Shown one piece after another: positions 39,301 through 45,291 of a stretch of 64,000 bases of DNA. The notes below the pieces were generated by a model. It saw nothing but the letters and a program-made list of their open reading frames with translations. It made no database searches and was not told where the DNA came from. Source of the DNA: Pseudanabaena mucicola str. Chao 1806 (GTDB lineage Bacteria > Cyanobacteriota > Cyanobacteriia > Pseudanabaenales > Pseudanabaenaceae); the NCBI RefSeq assembly GCF_030323025.1, contig NZ_CP097329.1, forward strand, positions 2,652,001 to 2,716,000, in the 5' to 3' direction. The first letter of the stretch is position 1; each line of letters starts with the position of its first letter. Position numbers and translations under genes: made by a program.

Positions 39301-40006
39301 TCTTTCTCGGTTTAGGAATAACTGTTTCAATGGGTAAATCTTCGCTGAGTAGATAAGTAACTGCTTTCTCGCTGAGCAGTATAGCTTTAGAAAGTAGCGA
39401 TCGCGCAGTGTTGTATTCAGGTAAGTACAGTTTCAGGATTTTGTGTTTAATTAGGTGGGATTGGGGCAAAAATTTATTTCTCGCATTACGCCATTCGGCA
39501 TCAGAGCGACAAAATAGGCGCAGGGCTAGATCTACGGTCGGTTGGCGACAATTGGTATCGTCATTATTTAAAAAAGTGTAGAGTCTCTCATAGCGGCGGC
39601 TGATTTCGGGGGCAAGACAGAGAATCAGTAAATCACGCTCGAAGTGACTTAGTTCTAAGCGATCGCATAGGGTAGGAATTGCTAAACGAATATTTTGGTG
39701 ACGACTTGCCTCAATGCGATCGCCATAGCGTCCGAGGGGATGCTGATTTTGAGGAGTTTGTGGCGGAACGAGGCTACCGCCTTTGGAAGGATCGATCGCA
39801 ATAAAGCCTTTCCACCAATGACTGGTTGAGCGATCGACGGGTGACTTGGCAACGCGATCAATTTCTTGATTGCTTTGGCGTTGCTTGGAGAGCGATCGCA
39901 TTAATACGCGATCGAGCCAAGCCAGTTCTGCCTTGAGATATGACCAGTTATCGGCAAAAGGCTGCACGTCAGGAAAAGTAGGAACTTCACCTGTTTCTGC
40001 AATCAT
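39296..40006 (-). CDS. N-terminal (winged-helix) domain of a cyanobacterial AAA+ protein, ATPase domain absent
   Basis: The 236 residues match, from memory, the N-terminal region that precedes the ATPase module in a family of cyanobacterial AAA+ proteins. I see DRLELSHFERDLLILCLAPE, then RRYERLYTFLNNDD, PTVDLALRLFC, and SHLIKHKILKLYL. No Walker A or B follows, because the frame stops at 39296 inside the palindrome 39254-39300. Either this domain works alone or the palindrome truncated a longer gene. Its start overlaps the permease gene by 4 bp (ATGA), so they are co-translated. Confidence 0.7.
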   Translation of the reverse strand: MIAETGEVPTFPDVQPFADNWSYLKAELAWLDRVLMRSLSKQRQSNQEIDRVAKSPVDRSTSHWWKGFIAIDPSKGGSLVPPQTPQNQHPLGRYGDRIEASRHQNIRLAIPTLCDRLELSHFERDLLILCLAPEISRRYERLYTFLNNDDTNCRQPTVDLALRLFCRSDAEWRNARNKFLPQSHLIKHKILKLYLPEYNTARSLLSKAILLSEKAVTYLLSEDLPIETVIPKPRKR

Positions 40007-40887
40007 GCTACGCCTCGGCGCAATGTTCCACGGATGAATACACCCACGAATATACCAAAACTGAGTAAAGCGATCGCCGCCTTAGCGATCGACATATCAC
40101 CCCAAGGCGCAGTAAATATCACACTATCCCAAGCCCAAGTACTATGGCTATACACATAACGAATCGGCTCGATCGCCCAAGATAGAGGATTGATGCTTGC
40201 GATCCATTGCAACCAAGTGGGCATGAAACCAAGGGGCGCGAGGGCTGTGCTGGAAAATAACAAAGGTAAATTGACTAAGAAAATAAAGGCAAGCATTTCT
40301 TGATGTCCAGGCATGGCAAACGCAAGCCCTAGGCTGAGCATCGTGAAGTCCACAATTAAGAGAATTAAGATTAACGCCATGACAGCTAAGCCGCTAATAC
40401 TGGGAAAACCTGCTCCCATGAAGCCACTGACGGAAACGATCGCGATCGTTTGCACCATGCTCAACACAATAATAAAAATTGCGGAAGCAGTAATAATCGA
40501 AAATCGCGAGGCAAGTGGTGCGACTAAGATACGGTTGAGGAACCCAAATTCGCGATCGAATAGCATCGGTAAGCCTGAGTTGAGCGCACTACTAAAGGCT
40601 GTAAACACAATGATTCCCGCCGCCAAAAACTGCACATAGGTTTGACCATCGCCCACTAAACCTTTGGGCAAACCACTAAACAATGCGCCGAACAAGAGTA
40701 ACCACATTAGAGGTTGCAATACCCCAGCGATCAGGGTTGTGGGTCGGCGGCGTAGTTGAATAAATAATCTTGTGGTCAAAGCCACCACTTCTTGACGAAA
40801 ATCCGCAGTCCAAGAATTAGGAGGAGTAACAAATTGCTGAGGCTGTGATTCTTGTTTTTGTAAAGGAGGAAGGGAAGTCTGAGTCAT
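40003..40887 (-). CDS. ABC-2 type transporter permease
   Basis: A 294-residue membrane component with six helices of the ABC-2 family. It shows LIAGVLQPLMWLLLFGALFS, a FLAAGIIVFTAFSSALNSGL stretch, then DREFGFLNRILVAPLASRFS (the conserved cytoplasmic loop), and INPLSWAIEPIRY near the end, characteristic of drug/polysaccharide exporter permeases. The cognate ATPase, normally directly upstream, is not in the window; upstream is IS debris from 40931. It is coupled by overlap to the AAA N-domain protein. The substrate is unknown. Confidence 0.87.
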   Translation of the reverse strand: MTQTSLPPLQKQESQPQQFVTPPNSWTADFRQEVVALTTRLFIQLRRRPTTLIAGVLQPLMWLLLFGALFSGLPKGLVGDGQTYVQFLAAGIIVFTAFSSALNSGLPMLFDREFGFLNRILVAPLASRFSIITASAIFIIVLSMVQTIAIVSVSGFMGAGFPSISGLAVMALILILLIVDFTMLSLGLAFAMPGHQEMLAFIFLVNLPLLFSSTALAPLGFMPTWLQWIASINPLSWAIEPIRYVYSHSTWAWDSVIFTAPWGDMSIAKAAIALLSFGIFVGVFIRGTLRRGVA

Positions 40888-40930
40888 ATGATTATTTGGA
40901 CACCGCTACAACCATCATAACGTTTAATCT

Positions 40931-41466
40931 GAGGGTGCAAAATTCTGGTTGTCAGTACTTACCGAAATTCATATAGCGGTTTTCAAATGAGTGTGTACTC
41001 ATTTGAAAACAAAAAATCAGTCCCATTAAGAGTTTTGAGTTTTCATTTTGCCTACGGCAAAATGAAAACCGCTATATTTCCCAAAACTCAGGTGCAATTA
41101 TGCATTGTCCACATGGTCAGAAACTCAGTCGCTTTTGTCTCATGGCAACATCGCAAGCAAATTTGTGCTGACCTCAAGGCGATTTACAGTGCGGCAGCCG
41201 AATCGGATGCTGAGTTTAACCTTGAACTCTTGGCTGAGAAGTGGGACAAGCAATATCCCTCGATCTCCAAGTCTTGGCGCAGTCATTGGGCGAATATTAT
41301 CCCCTTCTTTGCTTTCCCTCCTGAGATTCGCAGGGCGATTTATACCACAAAGGCACTTGAGTCGATGAATAGCAGTTTGCGGAAGGTGATTAAATCTCAA
41401 CAGATTTTCCCCTCAGATGAGGCTGTTTTCAAGCTGGTTTATTTGGCGATGCGGAATATTTCCTAG
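40931..41466 (+). pseudogene. IS256 transposase remnant interrupted by MITE-A
   Basis: 40931-40971 matches the middle of the intact IS256 transposase (GAGGGTGCAAAATTCTGGTT). The MITE-A element follows (40972-41076) in place of about 60 bp, and homology resumes at 41077 with [20 protein letters not shown] and runs to YLAMRNIS. The Glu motif reads [14 protein letters not shown]. The 5' half and the last 25 codons are missing. At 41466 it is joined to an ISKra4-type remnant. Confidence 0.85.
40972..41076 (+). repeat. MITE-A, intact 105-bp two-hairpin miniature element
   Basis: Terminal inverted repeats TATAGCGGTTTTCA and TGAAAACCGCTATA enclose two adjacent hairpins. One has arms GTTTTCAAATGAGT (loop GTGT), and the other has arms GTTTTCATTTTGCC (loop TAC). 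An AT-rich spacer of about 27 bases lies between them. The ends begin and finish with TA, consistent with a TA-duplicating (IS630/Tc1-type) mobiliser. Another copy lies at 11676-11690 plus 13018-13115, and a decayed one at 58422-58505. Confidence 0.85.
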
Positions 41467-41757
41467 CATGGTGCTGTTGAGTCAGCTTTGCGTTGTTTGT
41501 CTCCCATCAAACAACATCAATCCCAATGTTTTCAAAATTACTTGCGGAAGCATCACCAACGTTTACCTGATTATCAACTCTATCAACAACTGGGCTTACC
41601 GATTGGTTCGGGCAAGGTGGAATCGACGATTAAGCAAATTGGCTTCAGGGTCAAACTGGCTGGTGCTTCTTGGAGTCAACGTAATGTTCCCAAGATCTTA
41701 CGCTTGCGTACTGCTTTTCTTAATAATTCTCCCTCCCTAAGTATTTCTACTTAGCAC
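41467..41757 (+). pseudogene. ISKra4-type transposase, C-terminal remnant
   Basis: It reads GAVESALRCLSPIKQHQSQC in frame after the IS256 remnant's stop, then LPDYQLYQQLGLPIGSGKVE and STIKQIGFRVKLAGASWSQR, ending with a TAG near 41754. The final 154 bp are nearly identical, inverted, to 10567-10720. It has no start and no catalytic N-terminal half. 41758-41919 is non-coding and holds nothing I recognise. Confidence 0.75.
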
Positions 41758-41919
41758 AAACTTGGAGTGTTCCCGGACAAAGTGGCTGGAAAACTTGAGT
41801 TAAATTGATTTTTTCCCCAAGACTCGGCTTTAGAAAAATCTCGATTTGAGTTGTTTAAACCAAATAAGCTTGCTGGTGTTGTCATTACTCTATGCTTATG
41901 CTGACAAAATTAGAAATAT

Positions 41920-41996
41920 CGCCTCTTCTAACCACAAATTAAGATCGCGATCGCCCAGCATTGTTTTTTGCTCAATAGTCTTGGTTATAGGTTTAG
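41920..41996 (-). repeat. DUF29 gene-start repeat, copy 1
   Basis: The reverse strand reads TKTIEQKTMLGDRDLNLWLE, matching the first codons of the DUF29 gene at 47676, but the start is ATA instead of ATG and the homology stops after about 25 codons. It abuts the hepT stop codon at 41993. Confidence 0.8.
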
Positions 41997-42349
41997 CTTG
42001 ATGGCTTCTCTATGAGCTTTTCCAGTTTTGGCAAAATTGGCGGTAAGTTTCTATGAATTGTTTGCCAGACAATAGAAAGATTTACTTGAAAATACTCATG
42101 AGCCATTACGTTACGCATATCACTCATCTTACGCCCAGGAATTGTTGGATCGAGTGATTGAATCTCCTCTGGTATGTTTGTGGATGCTTCACCGATAATT
42201 ACAAAGCTGTATAGCACAGACTGCACAACCATTTTATTCTTACTAAATTCCTCAAAGGTCATCCCTTGTGTAAACTGCTCGATATCTTGAACGGCTTGCA
42301 AAATATCTGTGATTCTTAATCTCCAATCTCTAGAGGGCATAGATCGCAT
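41993..42349 (-). CDS. hepT: HEPN-domain toxin HepT (DUF86)
   Basis: Predicted RNase-type toxin of the HepT/MntA (type VII) system. The 118 residues are helical, and the catalytic HEPN motif R-x4-H-x-Y is in MSDMRNVMAHEYFQ (about residues 78-91). QSVLYSFVIIGEASTNIPEE is the usual dimer-interface helix. It overlaps mntA by 20 bp and follows it on the reverse strand. In known pairs the antitoxin AMPylates the motif tyrosine, which is present here. Confidence 0.92.
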   Translation of the reverse strand: MRSMPSRDWRLRITDILQAVQDIEQFTQGMTFEEFSKNKMVVQSVLYSFVIIGEASTNIPEEIQSLDPTIPGRKMSDMRNVMAHEYFQVNLSIVWQTIHRNLPPILPKLEKLIEKPSS

Positions 42350-42653
42350 CCTTGAGTACTGGTTCCCTTAAATGCTCTTTTAATGATTCTTCCATTCCTA
42401 AATCAATTTTGCAATGGAATAGATCTTCAAGAAAATATTGCACTTCAAACAGTTCAAAGAATGAGGGAGCGCTAACAAATTCAACTAAAAAATCAATATC
42501 ACTATCAGGTCTAGCCTCGTCTCTTGCGACAGAGCCAAATAATCGCAAAGACTTTACGCCTAGTTTTTTTAGTTCATGGCGATGCATGGAGAGGGTTTGA
42601 AGAACATCTGAACGAGTGAGTGATTTTATTTTCTTCTCAATATTTTGGGTCAT
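42330..42653 (-). CDS. mntA: MntA-type nucleotidyltransferase antitoxin
   Basis: A 107-residue minimal nucleotidyltransferase. The signature is LFGSVARDEARPDSDIDFLV, giving G-S plus D-x-D for metal and ATP binding, with a third acidic position likely in HCKIDLGME. It neutralises HepT by AMPylation in characterised systems. The gene starts ahead of hepT and overlaps it by 20 bp. Confidence 0.92.
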   Translation of the reverse strand: MTQNIEKKIKSLTRSDVLQTLSMHRHELKKLGVKSLRLFGSVARDEARPDSDIDFLVEFVSAPSFFELFEVQYFLEDLFHCKIDLGMEESLKEHLREPVLKDAIYAL

Positions 42654-42665
42654 TAGATTATCTGC

Positions 42666-42895
42666 AATATATCGCTATTCGGCATTTGTTTGATTGCTTC
42701 TAAAATTTGAGTTTTAATCATAGTTTTTTGAATAATTTAGGGTGAAAAACCGCCTCTTCTAACCACAAATTAAGATCGCGATCGTATAGCGTGGATTTTT
42801 GTTCAATGGCTTGAGTCATAGGTTTAGGCGATGCGATACAGCATTTATCAAGTATATCCCAAAGAAACAAGGGGCTTAAGCCCCTTGCCTGAGTG
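42666..42895 (-). repeat. Composite repeat: antitoxin start, DUF29 start and hairpin leader, copy 2
   Basis: On the reverse strand, in order, are a leader with CAAGGGGCTTAAGCCCCTTG (42868-42887), then MTQAIEQKSTLYDRDLNLWL with an intact ATG (about 25 codons of DUF29), and then, about 40 bp on, the start MIKTQILEAIKQMPNSD of the small antitoxin gene at 43796, soon broken. The same order recurs at 49435-49675. Confidence 0.82.
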
Positions 42896-42903
42896 CATCA
42901 TTC

Positions 42904-43164
42904 CTAGAAAAACTTTTCGTAGTCATCATGGCTACCAATCCAAAACCATGTCACAGCATCACCTTCTAGAATTCCTAATGCACGATAATTCCTCGTTATT
43001 CTCACAGACCAAATAGACTCTTCCGTATTAATACATTTAAAATGGAGAGAGGGATGAAATGAATTTTCCGCCCATAGGCGATAGGCTTTCCTTGTACTTT
43101 GTCTAACATCTTCATTTAGCTTTCTATATTCAAGCCAAAAGGAAGGTAAAGTGAAAGATCTCAT
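42904..43164 (-). CDS. RelE/ParE-superfamily toxin
   Basis: An 86-residue protein with the RelE/ParE fold pattern. It shows SFWLEYRKLNEDVRQSTRKA for the N-terminal helices, SVRITRNYRALGILEG for the central strands, and the end VTWFWIGSHDDYEKFF, very typical of this superfamily. Mode of action (ribosome-dependent mRNase or gyrase) cannot be told from sequence alone. Its start overlaps the upstream antitoxin gene by 4 bp. Confidence 0.88.
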   Translation of the reverse strand: MRSFTLPSFWLEYRKLNEDVRQSTRKAYRLWAENSFHPSLHFKCINTEESIWSVRITRNYRALGILEGDAVTWFWIGSHDDYEKFF

Positions 43165-43391
43165 AGTTGGTCGTAGTCAAGAGGAACAGCTTTTCCTTGA
43201 GTGATTTCTTGTTTCGCAAGACGTGCTGCTGCAACTAGCTTTGATTGGGTCTTTGCAAAGGATTTCTCCCATTTAATTTCATCTTGCAAATCGTTGATGT
43301 ATTCTCTCAGATGCTCTGTAACTCTTTCCTGTAAGCTAACAGGCAGAGTTTCCATTATTTTAACTAGAGTTGTAATTTGTGGTGAAGACAT
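43161..43391 (-). CDS. Antitoxin partner of the RelE/ParE-type toxin
   Basis: A 76-residue, largely helical, charged protein (LQERVTEHLREYINDLQDEI, then KLVAAARLAKQEITQGKAVP). The C-terminus PLDYDQL is typical of small antitoxins paired with HigB/ParE-like toxins in cyanobacteria. The ATGA overlap with the toxin gene supports pairing. No clear DNA-binding motif is visible to me. Confidence 0.82.
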   Translation of the reverse strand: MSSPQITTLVKIMETLPVSLQERVTEHLREYINDLQDEIKWEKSFAKTQSKLVAAARLAKQEITQGKAVPLDYDQL

Positions 43392-43408
43392 ATTTTTAAA
43401 GTACTTAA

Positions 43409-43537
43409 TTAGAAGTGGATAGATATGCTGTAAATTGCTAGTAGTTCTATTAATTGACGGACTGTAATGCGGAGGTTGCGAATACAGGGTTGTCCATTCA
43501 TTCGTTTAGGGTTGACAATAATGCGATCGAGTTTCAT
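43409..43537 (-). pseudogene. DUF433 protein, N-terminal remnant
   Basis: The reverse strand reads MKLDRIIVNPKRMNGQPCIR and NLRITVRQLIELLAIY, the classic beginning of a DUF433 (VapB-like antitoxin) protein, then stops at 43409 after 42 codons instead of about 75-110. The C-terminal half is lost next to the antitoxin gene at 43391. Its toxin partner is absent. Confidence 0.75.
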
Positions 43538-43598
43538 AGGAGTTATTCAACTACTTTTGATACTATTTTAGCCTTAGTTATTAATCTTCAAAACAACG

Positions 43599-43796
43599 CT
43601 AAAATTTATCGACAAACTCAGTTAGGTTGCTATTTTCAGCATAGAAGGGGCGCATGATTTCAGCAGCTTCTCTTAGGCTAAGTTTTTCTGGTTTGTCTAT
43701 GTCTTGCCGCAGCAGCTTTAAGGCAAATTCGATTACCTCTAGGCGATCGCTATTTGGCATTTGTTTGATTGCTTCTAAAATTTGAGTTTTAATCAT
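43599..43796 (-). CDS. Small antitoxin-like protein
   Basis: A 65-residue protein: MIKTQILEAIKQMPNSDRLE, then VIEFALKLLRQDI and REAAEIMRPFYAENSNLTEF. The first part resembles short VapB/DUF2281-type antitoxins, which often start with helices of this kind. No intact toxin gene follows; only the truncated DUF433 frame and a spacer. The first 17-20 codons recur at 42666-42720 and 49438-49492 as fragments. Confidence 0.6.
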   Translation of the reverse strand: MIKTQILEAIKQMPNSDRLEVIEFALKLLRQDIDKPEKLSLREAAEIMRPFYAENSNLTEFVDKF

Positions 43797-43845
43797 AGGG
43801 TTATACCTGATTATCTACTGTGTAAAAGGGGGCGAGCATTAGGAT

Positions 43846-45042
43846 TTACTCTATTGGAAAGCTGGGAATGATGCGATCAATTTCTTGCATTATTTCCATT
43901 GTTTCTCTCAGGGCAACGACAACTTTTTGATAATGGAGAATATCATCAAAGGATAAATTACGTTTAGCTTTTTTACGATCCTTTAGCCATTTATCAAGAA
44001 CTTGATATCCACCAATTTTAAATTCCCATACTTCTTTTTCAATCTTTTCAAAGTATTGGTCTTTATTGATATAAATTTGCTTTTCTATCGTTTTATAGGT
44101 AACTTCGGTGACAGCGTTATCTCCTTTGCCGCCCATTTTGGTGATTAGTTTATTAAGTTTTTTAGATTTCATCAGATGCAAATCAACTAACGCTTGACCT
44201 TTTTCGCAAAGGTTTTGGAATAGTTGTTTATTACTAGTAAGTGGTACGCGGGGAAAGTCGATTTTTAGAAATTCGGCATAGCGCGATCGGTAGGTTGGGC
44301 TATGAAAGATCGCGTAAATATAGTAAAAAATTTCTTCAGGAGTGGGGATATAGCCAAGTTTAGATCCGAGTACAGCTAAAAATTCTGGTGATAAATTAGT
44401 GGGTGGCTCCTCTAATAAACTACCTTGTTGATGATCTAAATCTGGATGAAGATAAAGAGGAAATATATTTGCATTATCGGCAGAAGAAACAATACTTTTA
44501 TCAGCAATTAAATCAGTTACAAAAAATTGACTATTAATATTTTCCCTAGTCCGTCTAATTGTAATCAATCCGAGATTGGGTAACTGAAATTGTTGATTAA
44601 GATTAGTTCTTGCTCTTTCTAATACATGATGACAGTATAAAATCGCTCGCTGATCGAATGGTCGATATTGTGCCATTTTCCAATCTTTATCGACAATTTT
44701 ACCAACCCATCGTTTCATCTTAGACAAAGATTTATCAGTATGGATTAAGTTACTATTTTCGAGTTCAATATTAATTTTTCGCTTTAAGTCACTAACGGAA
44801 AAGTCATACAAAAACTCATCATCACCGCTAGTAATTCCCATTGACTGAAAGCCAAAAATGCTTGTGAGTTGCCATCCTTGTTCATATTCTTCTCGAAAGT
44901 TTTCGCTTTGAGGAATAAAAAGATAAAATGGTGAATTGGGGGAAATTTTTTTCCATTCAACAGTATTAACATCATTTTCTAAGAGATAGCTATACTTAGT
45001 TTGTCGTGAACCCCAGAGATGCGCGTGATAAATTTTAGCCAC
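43846..45042 (-). CDS. Type IIG-like restriction-modification enzyme, C-terminal half
   Basis: 398 residues that align, from memory, with the part after the methyltransferase domain of large type IIG/ISP-like enzymes. The start AKIYHAHLWGSRQTKYSYLL is a family landmark (YHAxLWG) normally found mid-protein. RPFDQRAILYCHHVLERAR and EEIFYYIYAIFHSPTYRSRY follow and belong to the target-recognition half. A GTG at 45042 is the reported start; the frame is open a further eight codons upstream (SKSGILE) to a stop. The N-terminal half is the gene at 45292-47172, with an unrelated 67-codon gene between, so the enzyme is split. Confidence 0.82.
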   Translation of the reverse strand: MAKIYHAHLWGSRQTKYSYLLENDVNTVEWKKISPNSPFYLFIPQSENFREEYEQGWQLTSIFGFQSMGITSGDDEFLYDFSVSDLKRKINIELENSNLIHTDKSLSKMKRWVGKIVDKDWKMAQYRPFDQRAILYCHHVLERARTNLNQQFQLPNLGLITIRRTRENINSQFFVTDLIADKSIVSSADNANIFPLYLHPDLDHQQGSLLEEPPTNLSPEFLAVLGSKLGYIPTPEEIFYYIYAIFHSPTYRSRYAEFLKIDFPRVPLTSNKQLFQNLCEKGQALVDLHLMKSKKLNKLITKMGGKGDNAVTEVTYKTIEKQIYINKDQYFEKIEKEVWEFKIGGYQVLDKWLKDRKKAKRNLSFDDILHYQKVVVALRETMEIMQEIDRIIPSFPIE

Positions 45043-45073
45043 TTCAAGTATTCCTGATTTACTTTGTCACCTT

Positions 45074-45277
45074 TTACAAATGTTGCCATGCTTCATCCTC
45101 TTCTGGTGTTAGCCAATCTTCTGCTAAAACTGACTCACTCAACAAACTAATTTCCAACTGCTCTGTTTGAATTCTTTTTGATTCAATAAACATCAAAAAA
45201 TCTAAAACCTCTTGAAGTGTAGTCTCAGAAGCTTTTTCAATTCTTTCTAATAATCTTTCTTTAATATGTATAGTCAT
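45074..45277 (-). CDS. DUF2281-type small antitoxin-like protein
   Basis: 67 residues: MTIHIKERLLERIEKASETT, then LQEVLDFLMFIESKR and the acidic end LTPEEDEAWQHL. The EVLDFLxFIxSK helix resembles DUF2281/VapB-like antitoxins. It lies exactly between the two halves of the split restriction enzyme, 14 bp after one half and 31 bp before the other, in the same direction. No toxin partner is adjacent. I infer insertion of an antitoxin cassette into the enzyme gene. Confidence 0.65.
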   Translation of the reverse strand: MTIHIKERLLERIEKASETTLQEVLDFLMFIESKRIQTEQLEISLLSESVLAEDWLTPEEDEAWQHL

Positions 45278-45291
45278 AATTACTCACTTGT

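Noticed and set aside
40987-41466. Apparent 159-codon gene beginning in the miniature element
   Set aside because: Its first 36 codons or so come from MITE-A and the rest is a truncated IS256 transposase; treated as a pseudogene.
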